Shown: positions 23,000 to 34,562 of the stretch, one piece after another
Position numbering within the stretch: the stretch's first letter is position 1
How the letters are laid out: every line of letters begins with the position of its first letter
NCBI GenBank assembly: GCA_021432635.1
Contig: MU270024.1
Span: 310,001-374,000, forward strand
Direction: 5' to 3'
Source: Thozetella sp. PMI_491
Taxonomy: Eukaryota; Ascomycota; Sordariomycetes; Chaetosphaeriales; Chaetosphaeriaceae
Length of the DNA stretch: 64,000 nucleotides
Program-made: the position numbers and the translations under genes
Notes under the pieces: generated by a model
Databases searched by the model: none
The model's input: the letters and a program-made list of their open reading frames with translations, nothing else
What the model was told of the DNA's origin: nothing

Positions 23000-23779
23000 T
23001 CACATCGCGCCACAGATGTCCCTAGGATAGCTTTCCGCAAGCATGGTGGAGGAGAAGGCGCGATTACTATATAGTTCTTCCAATGCTATATCCTCTACGT
23101 AACATACTTGAGCCTCAGCGGTGTCAAGAAACTCCTCCTTGAGGCAACCCCGTGGGGATGGCTTAGCAACTATGGTATTCGGAACCTCGTGGCGGTTAGG
23201 TTCGCCCATGTAAAGGCTTGTACGCCGCATATCGTTCACGAGGGTCTCGACCTCTGCTTCGGAAACTCGTTCGGCGGAAGCACGCTGTTCTTCGTCCCTG
23301 CTGCACATCGTAAAGCACCTTTCCGATTGCAAGTTGATGTCTGTGCTGAGTAGTGCACCAGTCGCACGGGTTTGTTCTCTTCTTTCGGTCGTATCATTAG
23401 ATGAGGGTCTGGGCGGGCCATCCAACAATTCTGTTGGGCTAGCTGGAGCGCAGCGGCTGTCAGAGCCGGAGTCTGGGCCAGATTCGGAGTCTGAGTCGGA
23501 GTCGGTGTCTGAGTCGGAGCTCGAGTCAGAATTTGATTCGTCCTCGTAGTCTCGTCTTCGATGGGATTCGCAAAGGAAGCTCGAGTAGCAGGCCCCCAAC
23601 GGCCAGGGCCTCCATGTTTTATCCTCCTCTAATACCGAATCAATGATGCTAGCGTGTCCGACCATGCGGCGCAAATTTGGTGAAGCAACGCCTGCCTCGC
23701 GTGTGAGTCGATGCCAGGCAAGCGAGGCAAAGTATCTCTTAGACAGGCGAGATATTGCTGGGTTAATTTCTGAAGCCAT
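23000..23779 (-). CDS. Conserved fungal protein with acidic Ser/Asp repeat, unknown function
   Basis: A 259-aa frame from the ATG at 23779 (an upstream ATG pair at 23920 would add 47 unconvincing residues). The N-terminus LAWHRLTREAGVASPNLRRM then VGHASIIDSV resembles a conserved segment of fungal hypothetical proteins (PNLR.LVGHAN.LD). A low-complexity Ser/Asp/Glu tract follows around residues 85-115 (SDSSSDSDTDSDSDSESG), then a poorly conserved tail. The function is unknown. It lies between the decayed SREBP fragment and the intact bHLH gene, with no counterpart in the first copy of the block, so it either inserted later or was lost there. Confidence 0.55.
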   Translation of the reverse strand: MASEINPAISRLSKRYFASLAWHRLTREAGVASPNLRRMVGHASIIDSVLEEDKTWRPWPLGACYSSFLCESHRRRDYEDESNSDSSSDSDTDSDSDSESGPDSGSDSRCAPASPTELLDGPPRPSSNDTTERREQTRATGALLSTDINLQSERCFTMCSRDEEQRASAERVSEAEVETLVNDMRRTSLYMGEPNRHEVPNTIVAKPSPRGCLKEEFLDTAEAQVCYVEDIALEELYSNRAFSSTMLAESYPRDICGAM

Positions 23780-25340
23780 TGCGGAGGTAGACACGAGTGA
23801 CAAGTCAGTGTGCCTACCGAGATGATGGATGAATATAAAACTGTTTTGTAATAGATTGATACGTAAAATTGCACTGATAATCCTATGTGGACTGCAGTGG
23901 CGGAAACTTATAGTCATCAAACTGTTACCCCAGATTTAACCATGGAAAGCCAAAGGCAGTGCAAACTCTGCTTGGCTATCAGGCTGCAAACATGTGATGC
24001 TACTAGGGTCCGCTAGTGCTGAAGCACGTTCCCTGTAGGTCTCATACCGTCACGTTATTTGTTACCAGGCTACTTTGGTGGCTAGAAGGCTCGGTGGGCT
24101 GATTAGACTTAAATACTTCACACGAAAATTCCCTAAGCATTTTCCATCAAATTTGCGCGGGTTCGAGACGCACCCAGCCCTAAGAACCAGCTCGTATAAA
24201 TAACATGGGGAAGCATGGGATAATCTGAGCTCGGATATCCGTTTGCAATTCCTCAAATGGGTTTTAACCCCCTCGCTCGGCCTGCTGTCAGCTTGGCATG
24301 ACGATAGGCGATGAGGATATCTTGGTCGTCCTGCCTCGGCTGTCAGTGAAGACTGCTAAGCAGCCGCTAGTGGACCGTCTGACCCGACTATACGGAACCA
24401 AGAAACGGGGTTGCAGTCACTCTGGGTGGGTGCAGATTCCCGATATACTCGGCTACCACATTGTCATGTAGCTACCCTGAAGACATGGGATAGAATCTAT
24501 CCAAATAGTCCGAAGCACGAGAGAGGGGAGACCGACTCTTCCCCATGCTCCTCCTGGCAGCGATTGTAGTTGCTTGTGCTTCACATGTAGATTGCTAACG
24601 AGAGGGATAGGCAGAGTCATGGCCAGGCAAGTCGAAGACGGGACCGATGCAAGTGGCGGCGACCTCCTCCAATATCATCGCATCGTAGCACGAACCGAGT
24701 TTTCTCGGACCACCTGACGCGGGGTAGTCCTTGTTTGGATTGTCCCCTCGCTGATTCGTCGGAAAATATTCGTAGTGTGGCATGATGTGGAGGCGAGGTT
24801 CTATAGTCTGGGCCTGGGTACTCTATCACGCCACGGAACGGCCAGTAAAGTTCGCCATCTGCGGAGAAGAAAGTTTTCCCTAACGGCCAAAGTGACGCAG
24901 GTGCTTGCTGATCCGGCCACTGCCGATCGCTCGGGATCTATGACATTGGCCCGAGCCCCGCCATCGGGCAGTCGCGGGTCTAGACCGTTCCATGAATCTC
25001 CTCATCGCGCCACCTTGCCTACGCCGCTAATTGGCCAGAATCTTGCACACTCTCATTGGTCAATTGCATGCCCCTGCACTTTGTGTCGTCACCTAGGTAG
25101 TTTATCGATGGCTTAAAGGGGTGATAAATAACCCCCCCCCCCCACCTGGTTGAGAACTCGCGACGATGTCATCATAAGCACGCCTTGCTCACTGTTGCAC
25201 AAAGAGCTCAGAACCGAATCCTAGTGTAGGACCCCTGATACCATACTGTATGTGTGCTGGCTTGAGTTACTCCGACCGACTCCGTGTTGACTCGACGTCC
25301 TTAGTCCCCAGCCCACCTTAAACTCCTTCGGCAGACAACA
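23780..25340. other. Upstream region of the intact bHLH gene
   Basis: No gene supported. A tRNA-like GGGTTCGAGAC at about 24160 lacks a proper cloverleaf. A C-run lies at 25132-25144, about 200 bp upstream of the bHLH ATG. Confidence 0.5.
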
Positions 25341-26090
25341 ATGAGCTTAAGTGCTACGAAGCAGTCGCTCTGGCTCTTGTCGGAGGACTACTCGGCCATG
25401 TTGACAACGCCAAGTTTCTTTGCGCTATCCGATGATCTGACCCAGAACGAGGGGTTCGGAACGGGCAGCTTCGTCGTCGCGGATGAGCTCCTTCCTTTCG
25501 ACGGCATCGCGGAGTCGCTCTACTACGATGATGACGACGACTTCAGGCTGCAAAGTTCCAGTTCCGACGGCGTTAGCGACAGCAGCTCTGAGTATCCCGA
25601 TCTCTTCGATACATCTACGGGACCCATCCGGGAGAGCCTCCCAGCGGCAACCCCAGCAGAGCCTGCGCCTAGCCCAAAAAAGCGAGTCTCAGAGCACGTG
25701 AGATATAAGCGCCGCTCCAATGTCGATGCCACCCGCGCGAGGAAAAGAACTAAGGTCACGCCTAAACCTGCCGCCGTACGTGACGAGCCTGATTCTCATT
25801 CTAGCAGCGAGTCTGGTTCCCCTCAAGTTGGAGCGGCGCTCCGTCGCCACAGTCACAACCACGTCGAGAAACAATACCGGAACCGGCTAAAATGGGAGTT
25901 TGAGCAGCTCCTAGCCCTCTTGCCCGATTCAAACGAGAGCCACAACGCGGATGATCGAGCTGGAGGCAGCCCAACCAAGGCAATGGTGCTCATTATGGCA
26001 CGACAGCGTATCCGAGAGCTCGAGGAGCAGCTGAGAACGTCCCAGGATCGAATCACAATGATGAATAGTTTCGGTTCGTCTTCAATCTGA
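25341..26090 (+). CDS. Short SREBP-type bHLH transcription factor without membrane anchor
   Basis: A 249-aa single-exon protein, ATG at 25341. Residues 1-75 are acidic (YYDDDDDF) and probably activating. A Ser/Pro linker and a basic stretch (RARKRTKV) lead to the bHLH near 170-240: HSHNHVEKQYRNRL, with the Tyr typical of SREBP-type bHLHs, a proline-ended first helix (FEQLLALLP), a long loop, and KAMVLIMARQRIRELEEQL. There is no hydrophobic segment, so it would be constitutively soluble and nuclear, like SrbB-type factors that act with SREBP. It lies on the same side of the decayed SREBP fragment as the bHLH pseudogene does of the intact SREBP. Dimerisation with SREBP is inference. Confidence 0.8.
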   Translation: MSLSATKQSLWLLSEDYSAMLTTPSFFALSDDLTQNEGFGTGSFVVADELLPFDGIAESLYYDDDDDFRLQSSSSDGVSDSSSEYPDLFDTSTGPIRESLPAATPAEPAPSPKKRVSEHVRYKRRSNVDATRARKRTKVTPKPAAVRDEPDSHSSSESGSPQVGAALRRHSHNHVEKQYRNRLKWEFEQLLALLPDSNESHNADDRAGGSPTKAMVLIMARQRIRELEEQLRTSQDRITMMNSFGSSSI

Positions 26091-27787
26091 TTTAAATCAC
26101 ATACGACTTGGTTCATGCGGGAAACTGGGGGTTTGTACGCCCGAGTATAGTTTAACCAGGTTGCGGATGTACCTGCGCGTGTCCATGGCATATACTGAAA
26201 ACTCTTTTGGGGGGTGGGGGTTTTCCCGGGCTTATAGGCATTCTCTAGGGTCGTGGTTGGATACCATGACAAGTCTGTGCCGAGAAACGTGACCTCGCCT
26301 CGCGCTTATCGGCATCGGTGAACGAGTGAGACGAGAAGGATCAAGGAAGGGGTTTATGCAGTATTGGACAAGATGTATAATTATGGATATCAAATGTCCT
26401 CCTTAAGTGTCCCGATGGCTTTTAGTGGATCCGTGGTACTATCCGAAGTTTCCGCTAATAAACTGCCATTCGCGAGCGCGTTCCTAGATTTGCCCTGGAT
26501 TTGGCCGTGATCTGACTTTGAATATGATTTTTATGCAGGTTTGAGTGCACGGGGCGGGAGCGAGAAATATTGAAGACGTGGCGCTCTAAAGGTAAATTAA
26601 CCTTTGCGGCTATGGTTACTTAAAGCTTTCCAGCCGAGTTTGTAGACAGAACACGATTGTATGGCCATAGAATACAGGAGAGCGTGATATGCGCGACTGG
26701 AAGCTCTCGGCTATGATCGAAGATCGATGCAAACGATCTTTCTCACGCAGGGTCTGAAACTGGCACAGGCACATTCCAGTGTTCATTGCAAAGCACGAGC
26801 AGACACTGGGACAGATCTAGTAGTTATAAAACTTTGCGTCTTCGAGGCCGAATTACCACGAGATGGTTTCAACCATTCTTAGGGGTTATTACACCGGCCA
26901 AGAAAAGCAGATGTCTCTCTGAGAGGCAGCGACTCGAACGAAACCATCGACCAGATGGGGAAGGTCCTGCAGAAGCGGCAGGAAAAAGGTATGGCGGACA
27001 ATATTCGGGCCACACTCGTATTCTCTGACCGAAAATCTAGACACAACGAGCTGGAGAACTGAACAAGCACCTCCGTGAAGACGCAGGGGCAAGCGAAGAG
27101 GCCGATGAGGGCGGTGGCATGGCTTAAATTCCTGGCCGTTTATGCTGAGTTCATCTTTCGATCGGGTTCTGATTCAGGGCACATGGAGCTAGAGAAATAT
27201 ATAATAAACGCTTACCTCTGACTGTTATCATTGCAACTATGCAAGCCTGATGGTTGTTCTCTGGATGGTGAAATGAGGGGGGTCCATAGTTGAAACAGGT
27301 GTCGTGGGAAGGGTACCTTGGTACCATTGTTATCTGCGCCCAAGAAGCAAGTTAATTGAGGCAGTCATTGACGTCCTTGAACACGTGACTCATGAACTAC
27401 TCGCTCCTCGGCGCAAGCATGTATTTAGAGGCCTTACCATAAATGGTTTACATAATATCATGTTACAGGATATGGTCCCGTGTTGCCTCCCCAAGGGACT
27501 GAGTGGAACCACAAATCTACCACAGAAGTGCAGTGCGGATGTCACGCCACCGCCACGACGTCATCCAAGTTCCAGGTTGAACGTTATGTTAACTACTAAA
27601 TACATGACTACGACGAGACTACTGAATATACATTAAAGCGTAGCGATACACCTGGTCGTGATAAGCTCATGGCGCGGGCTATCAAATAGCAATTTAAACT
27701 TCCCTAATCATATCCTCAACCAGTATTCCGTCTCAAAGCCAACAGATATTTGAGTTCTCAAGGTAGAAGTTTATACATACCCTTAAT
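26091..27787. other. Intergenic with possible coding debris
   Basis: No gene supported. Around 26940-27125 a frame reads VLQKRQEKGMADNIRATLVF and may be debris of a lost gene, but I recognise no family. Confidence 0.45.
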
Positions 27788-28118
27788 GGTTCGGGCTACG
27801 GCACGTCCAAGTCCCCTTGAAGGGGTCAACTACCGACAGATACTTCCACTTTACGTAAATGTTGGTACTACCTACGTTTGGCGCTGTCCATGTGGCGAAA
27901 TAGTTCCTGTCGGGCGGGAACTTGACACCGTGACACCATCAGGAGAGTATCAGGTGCAAATGGGCTGTACGCATTTCGTGAGCTTTCCACCGCTTTTACG
28001 ATGGAGGCGCGGGCAGAATATATCTATTGGGATAAGTGTTGGAAGTATATTAAATCCTTTACCTATCCCTCGTTCTAACCGCTGCCCAGAGTGCATATTC
28101 CTGAAATCGAACCTATAA
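27788..28118 (+). CDS. Small Cys/His-containing ORF, possible zinc-binding protein
   Basis: A 109-residue frame from the ATG at 27788. Cysteines are spaced CPCG, then GCTHF about 40 residues later, then CPEC near the C-terminus, a plausible C-C-C-H-C-C zinc site. There is no signal peptide. I do not recognise the family and see no splice signal that extends it. It ends about 55 bp before the secreted-protein gene on the same strand. Confidence 0.35.
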
Positions 28119-28172
28119 CCCTATCTCGCCGTTCAAGATAACCATTCTTGATCATAAACAACGCAAATCATC

Positions 28173-28586
28173 ATGTTTGACTTTACAATCGCTACCGCCA
28201 TATTTCTCTTGGGCATTGCCTCTGCAGCTCCGATGCCTGGGGGAACCGTTCCCTCTTGCCTCAACTATCCAACAGTACCCGTGACGTTCAATGGCGCGGC
28301 GGGGACATCCTACACGATTTTCGTGCTGGCGAATGGCTCCCCAGTGAATACCAATAATGTTTTAAGCATCACATCAATCTCGATGGAAGGACGGGCCAGC
28401 TTCACGTGCGTTGCCGACGGGATCGACGGCAGCCGCACATATTTAGTTGCCAATCAGGTAAGCGCTATCGTGCTCAGCTTTGATCAGTGCGCGCAGACCT
28501 AACAAGCTATCACTTAGCAAAACGTGCCGGTTGGCCCACCACAGGTGCAGGTTTCCGTTGCCTGCTCTGCCCCCCCTAACTCTTAG
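28173..28586 (+). CDS. Small secreted protein, effector-like
   Basis: Exons 28173-28457 and 28518-28586 (intron GTAAGC to CTTAG, 60 nt, phase 0) give 117 aa. An N-terminal signal peptide (FTIATAIFLLGIASAAP) ends in a typical Ala-x-Ala site. The mature part is beta-rich, with three cysteines (PSCLNYP, FTCVAD, VACSAP) and the C-terminal VPVGPPQVQVSVACS. Without splicing the frame would end in an unrelated tail, so the spliced form is preferred. It resembles small secreted proteins of plant- or insect-associated ascomycetes. No enzymatic motif is visible. Confidence 0.65.
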
Positions 28587-30556
28587 CGAACTTTTATTCT
28601 CTAGGGAGAACACTGCTTCACAGAGCGCCCCGTGACCGACTTGCTCTGACTGCTGTCTTGGATGCATCATATACCCTGGTATTGGAACTTTGGAGTAATA
28701 CTTAACTTTGATTTAAGCTACAAATTTCTCCGCCACGCAAAAGCTTTGAAATTTTCCGTTTCCTTGGTGGCTTTTTCGATTACTTGTCTCACGCTAGAGT
28801 TCCGGTTGTAACACATATTGTATGCGAATGCTGGAAGTTTGGCGGGCATAAGACCTGTTTAGTTATTGGCTGTTATTCCGATTACCACTGTTTCGGTCGA
28901 GTTACCGTAGTCTCCAGGCTGTAAAATAAGCTACCCTAGTTTCAGCAGACCGCGAAGTGGGTAGTGCCCCGAACATGAGTCTATCGTTTCCCGGCCATCC
29001 GATAGGCAAAATGCTGTCTCGTATCCCATGAACCTATTAACACTAGCGTCAGCAATATATCTCAGATCTCCCTATTGGCCGATATTAGTGTACACAGCAA
29101 ACTTTGGTCGGTCACCCGAATGCTCCCGAAAAACCAGAGCTAGGACATACCCGGGCCGGGTCACGCGGTTGCGTCTGTGAGCTATTCTGTCTTGCAAAGG
29201 TTGGCCTAGAGTAGCTCTGCGCGACTACTGGACAGCAGTGACTAATAATCCGTCTTTAATTGGTCAGGGGAGGTCCAGACCTCGACTAACGCCAAATGCA
29301 ACATCTCGAATAATCCAAGGTATGGGGCAGTCGATCTCGCTGGTGCCGTGACAGACGGCACTTTGATGCTGCTACAGCTCTAAATATATAATCTCGAACC
29401 TGGAAGAATTGCCGCTGAACGTTTTTCGAACTAGTGCTCTATGACACTGCTCAGTTTGCAATACAATCTCGCATTCCAGAACAAAGCTACCGCCGCACGT
29501 AGCCTTGGCTGGGGCTCGACCGAGTTCACGAGATTTGAACAGGCAAGGCAATGGTTTCCCTCGCAACTAAGAACCTTCGAGTTTTAGACTAAACGGTAGA
29601 CTGATAATGTGTTTCTTTTGACGAACGTCGAGTCATGGCCTTTTCGGCCTCCAGGTCTTCAGGCCGCCGGGGACGACCGCTGTTGTACAAGCTTCGGCGA
29701 TCTAAATCTCTCGCCCGGTGCGGATCAAGACCGAAGTATAGAGACGAACACGGACATCTACACTGCGGAACAGCCCGAGCTACACTCCCGCCTCTTGCAT
29801 GTGTCGCCTCCCTTCTTGTCAAGCTATTTTAGCCTGGGCTATCCTAGTACTCCGGGTGCTATGTCTACAATTTCAATTTCCTGAAACTGACATCCTGCTC
29901 GGTCGGTGACAGCATAAGGTGTTCCCTAGTGTTTGTTTCTGTCAAGCTATCGCCAGTGACCCACATTTAAGATACGGACCGAAGACGCTATCTGGCCATT
30001 ACCTCAGCCGGTGATTTTGCAAGGTTGTGTGTGCACATGATAGCGGATAAAATCAGATCCCACAAAAAGCCCCGTGACCACGAGGGGTGTAAAAGGTCAA
30101 TGTGAGTGAATAACCTCCTTGCACAAATCATGCATCCTTCTCCATTACCGTCCGTCAATGCCTTGGCTGATCGGTAGACGATTGATTAAGCAGTTTAATT
30201 TCTGAAGAGCTAGGCGGGGGTAGACGATCCTAGTCTCCCAAACCTTGGGGATCGGCTGAGTTCTTTTTTTTAGTAATGCCGAGCTTAACAATAAATGTCT
30301 TGACATGGTCTAGGACGGAGAACAACCGCTCTTAGTGAGGCGAGGTAACGACACCGACCTCAATTCCGAAGAGTCAGAGATCAGCCGCGTCGTGCCTAGA
30401 ATAGAGTGACTGTGCCGTTCGAAAAGGTGAGTTAGGAGCAGTTGTTTCAGTAGGAGACAATTATATGGACCATGACCGCTGAGTGTCAAAATTGCTTCCG
30501 TTCTTCAAAGCTACTAACGATTACAGGGACAGTTGGAGCGTCTTCTTTCGTCGCGC
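28587..30556. other. Intergenic, no supported gene
   Basis: Several short frames on both strands but no domain, signal peptide or splice structure that I can support. Confidence 0.5.
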
Positions 30557-31255
30557 CTAGGGTGCTACCTGCGGTAAAGTCATGGCGGGATACTCCTGGT
30601 CGCCCCAGGCCCAGTCGAAAGAATCGATCCTATTTAGCAGCGCCACGCAAGACATAATAGCCACCACTTCATCCAGCTGGTCTGAGTTTACAATGAGAAC
30701 ACAGTCCTTCTGGGTCGTCTGCCTTGCCCGGAACTCTCCAATCTGTAGGCGCCTCCCGTGCACAACCTTGTACAATACCCCTTCCATGTTTCCGCGCATA
30801 TGCCAAAAGTAAATATCGTCGTCTTTCTTGAAGATTTCATCAGAGTGACCAATACCTGTAGGCTTCATCTCGATTTCGTGCGTCGAGTGCTTTGAATCGG
30901 GAGGAAACCCCATCCGCCAGACCCCGTGTTTCCAGATAGAGGTGTTAAGCTCCGAAACGGGTTTTCCCGAGCTATCGTTGAACCGCATGTGAGACGAGTA
31001 CCATGCTCGCCGGTGCATGGTGAGCAGAGGCATAGAACCTGCAGCATTGGCTTCTTTTGTCGCCGCTTCTGCTTCTTGGGCGAGGTCATCGGAGAGAACG
31101 CCGTCATACTGATTTAAATCGACGTTGGAGGTAAGATCCATCACTTGGGCTATTTTGGAGAACCCTTTTGCCGAAAGCAACGTATATAGCCTGTTCACTT
31201 TCGGAGACCAGGTCTCGTTTATCGGAAAGTCGCTGAGTTTCACGTGCCCCGACAT
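30557..31255 (-). CDS. Conserved fungal protein, possible tubby-like C-terminal fold
   Basis: A 232-aa single-exon protein, ATG at 31255. Conserved-looking blocks are WRMGFPPDSKHSTHEIEM, IYFWHMRGNMEGVLYKVV, GRRLQIGEFRAR and VIVNSDQLDEVVAIMSC-like residues near the C-terminus. The alternation of beta-like strands around a GRR turn and a C-terminal hydrophobic helix recalls the tubby/LURP-one fold seen in many uncharacterised fungal proteins. That assignment is inference. No signal peptide or membrane segment. Confidence 0.6.
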   Translation of the reverse strand: MSGHVKLSDFPINETWSPKVNRLYTLLSAKGFSKIAQVMDLTSNVDLNQYDGVLSDDLAQEAEAATKEANAAGSMPLLTMHRRAWYSSHMRFNDSSGKPVSELNTSIWKHGVWRMGFPPDSKHSTHEIEMKPTGIGHSDEIFKKDDDIYFWHMRGNMEGVLYKVVHGRRLQIGEFRARQTTQKDCVLIVNSDQLDEVVAIMSCVALLNRIDSFDWAWGDQEYPAMTLPQVAP

Positions 31256-32816
31256 TTTGACTGTGTTGCAGGAAGCTTCAGCAAATGATCCGGGTATTGT
31301 GAAAAAGACACCTATCGAGAGCCTTCTTCAAGTAAAAGCAAAAAGAATATGTGGTAGTGCACTTGTATACTTCTATAACGTGTGAGGGTCTCGGGATTGT
31401 GGCGAGTTCTAGCATGGTCACCAAGAGCATAGCTGTCAGGTGCTCAAACGACTGATCGTGATTCGATTTTGGGTTTGTTTCGCCTCCTGCCTTTTCACCT
31501 TGCCCTTAACTAAGTTGAGCCGCAATTTTACTATCGGTTTATTCTGCCTCCAAATGAGCTTAGCCTCGTGGATTAATGCACCATTTCTGTAACGTGACCG
31601 TGGACTTTTTCCTTGGAGCATCAGCTATGTGGCCTGAACCCGAGATGTGTGAGGGGCAGTGGAAAGCTCAAATATGTAAATGTGGCACCACCGCAATCTA
31701 GCACACCACCAAGTTCTGGTCCTTTGCCAGCAATTCCGGTAGTGAGTGGATTCTGTAGTAGCGTAGGCATACAAAGATTATAGGTCTAGAGTTCCCAATT
31801 CTTGCCAAAATCAGCCCAGGTGGTTTGGGTAAGCTATTATATAAGAGCTCTGTTGAAGTAATTCATAAGAATGCTCTTCTACAACAAATTTTCTACGCAC
31901 CGTGGCCGCTCCCATATAAATAAGGTACTTTTCCTGACTGACTGTCCGGAAGAAGGAACTAGCATGTGCGATTCATCTCGTAGGGTTACAACATAGTAAC
32001 CTAACATTAGTTAGCTGACAGATTAGAATGAAAGCCAATAATCGTATGAATAGTGACACCTGATATAGATTATCCCGGATGTAACCGTAAATGGTGAAGC
32101 TGTTGGGGAATATGATTTAGCCTGCAGCTAGACTTTAGTGGAAGCCAGGCGTGTTGATGATACTGTTATTAAAATCTTCGTTTCCATGTGACTGAATTCT
32201 GGTCAACATGTTGACAAAGCAGTTGATATAGAAACGCCGCCCCTCACAAATAATGCTCGAAGGTGTATATTCTGCCCGCACCCATTTGCCTGTTCACATC
32301 TGTATATCTACCGCCCTTGAACTTGACTGAATGCCGGCAGTTGCTAACGGCTGATCTAACCGTTTTTGGTCTCTTAATTGTTTATTCGCCTGCTTATCAC
32401 GCCATTATCATGACTGGAACATATGATACAGCCATCGCCCAGGGACGGTCTGCATACCCATGCGGGTTTGACCTATCGATTTCATGCCTCAATCCCCACT
32501 ATTGAATATTCTTGTGAACTCGTGATCAAGGTCATAAGCTTCGAGGATTGAAATCGTCAGCATATCTGGACAATACTACTCGCGGGTCTATACCCCTTGC
32601 CACTCTGAGCTATCGCAGATTTTGAGATAGGACCATATCATCTGCACTATCCCTTCGCCAGTTCGCCTAGAATCTTCGCCGATATTCCAACATCTCTTTT
32701 CCTGTGAATGTTGGCCTTGTAGATCACTTCGAAACAGCAACCTCGGTATCCAACACCGAAGAACCAGTGCTGAGCAGGAATACCTCATACCACCGCTCAC
32801 GGCCACCTCATTTAAC
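31256..32816. other. Intergenic, no supported gene
   Basis: AT-rich in parts (31800-32260). No gene or repeat recognised. Confidence 0.5.
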
Positions 32817-33392
32817 ATGCATAACGATAGCCCTAGCGTCGAGGGGGCAAAGGATGGCCATGCGGCTGTCATACCTCCACCTATCTCAGACCTGCACTGT
32901 TTCACCGAGACTAATGGCGTAATCACTACTACTATGTTCGACATTCCAGGCTACCGCGTGGTCAAGGTGCTTGGCACCGTGTACGGCCTTACCGTCCGCT
33001 CCCGAAACTGGGCTGCTAGTATCGGCATGGTGCTCAAGAGTGTCGCAGGTGGTGAGCTTCGGTGGTTCACCAACATGGTGTGTATTCAGTTCCATTTTCC
33101 GTTCCTTATCAAGCACTATGGTTGTCTTAGGGTGGAAAGAAGCAGAATACGGGTGTGTTTTGCCGGTCGGAAGATATCGTCGCTAATCTTCACTCTGTAG
33201 TTGTACAGTGCGCGTAATGATGCCATCAGTCGGGTTGTAGCAGAGACCCAAAATCGCGGTGGTAACGCTGTCATTGCGATGCGTTTCGATGTTGCCGACC
33301 TCGGCAGCTTTGCGCAGGTTGGGGCTTACGGGACCGCGGCAGTCATTGAGAAAATTGAAGGGGAGAACTATGAGCACCCACAGCTTCTTTAG
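32817..33392 (+). CDS. UPF0145 / YbjQ-family protein
   Basis: Exons 32817-33077 and 33201-33392 (123-nt intron, GTGTGT to TGTAG, phase 0) give 150 aa. After a short N-terminal extension, the core TTTMFDIPGYRVVKVLGTVY then GLTVRSRNWAASIGM matches the first strands of the YbjQ family. The second exon supplies RNDAISRVVAETQNRGGNAV then IAMRFDVADLG and a C-terminal GTAAVIEKI strand. Family members are small pentamer-forming proteins of unknown function, sometimes called heavy-metal-binding. It is mainly bacterial but occurs in fungi; the intron shows this copy is adapted to a fungal genome. Confidence 0.75.
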
Positions 33393-34562
33393 GACTAATC
33401 GAGACGTACCAAGGTTATTACGACTAGCTCTGGCCTCGTAGCTTAGTTTGATCAGTCGATGGCCGAAATAATCTGAAAGCGCTATGATTTCCAATCCTTC
33501 CACGGCTCTAGGGAGCTATTTCCTCTCTCTTTTCTATTATTACTGTCAGGTTTATCAGGCATGCCAACTATGCGAAAGGAAGTATTACGTTTATCTACAT
33601 TTATTAGTGTCACCCTTTATCGATAAGGATAAAAAATATGGCAGTGCTGTAGCGCTCTCGCATGGCGATAAGGTCTTCTTTTCACGTACTGAGATTATGC
33701 TATGGAAAATTGCGAACATAGTTTGCCATTAGAATATGGACTGCATATTTGTAGATGGTGTGCCCGCGGGACACCGTTAAGGCCTTCCCGGATTAGTCTA
33801 GAAGTATCCTACACAGCCAGTGTGGAGTAACAACCAATACCGTGATAATAACCGGTCAAATATGCAGTTTTAAAGCCACCGATTTGTTTTGAGCCAGTCA
33901 CCTCTGGTTAGAAAGAAACCATCAACAACCCCCGAGCAATAGGATGAGGGCAAAAGTTATCCTTTCTTCACTTCCGACGGCTATGCGAAGCACAAAATCC
34001 TATCTTCTCACTCTGAAAACTTTCTGAAAAGTATGTGTGAGGTGAAACCATAAGCAACACAACTCCAATTCTGACATTATAGACCGGCTCGTCAATCAGG
34101 CCGAGCAGGGTCACAAGCTATAGACTCGTGCCGATATTCTAAAGGGATTCTTGAGTTAATTCGCATACGCTGAGACGAGGAAGAGCCGCGTAGGAAGCGA
34201 AAACTAAAGATGAAATATGCTCTTCATTACTATTAGCAAGTACCAAACCCGTTCTGGCATCCTTGTCCGTGCTAAGGAGCTAAGGCACCAGTAGTATTAT
34301 ATTAGTATATAAGGCTTTTGTAAAAATAAAAAATACTATTTTAAAGGAGGGTAAGGGAAGAGAACTTACTATTAACCCTTACTTAAGTACTAGTTGCCTT
34401 TGATATAGGCATATAGTTCCTTGTTCTTTAGTCTATAACCTTTATCTACGCTAATTAGATAGAGAAATAGTGGTATAAAAGGAATATAGTAGCCTTCAAA
34501 GCCTGACTAATACTATGCGCTATAGTAATGGTTAGTTATGTTACTAATATTATAGAGGTTAG
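33393..34562. other. AT-rich intergenic, repeat-like
   Basis: Increasingly AT-rich towards the solo LTR. No gene supported; looks mutated beyond recognition in 34280-34560. Confidence 0.45.

Noticed and set aside
24062-24180. tRNA-like element (TGGCTAGAAGG box A-like and GGGTTCGAGAC box B-like)
   Set aside because: The T-arm stem does not pair (two of five pairs fail) and no acceptor stem or anticodon arm can be drawn.
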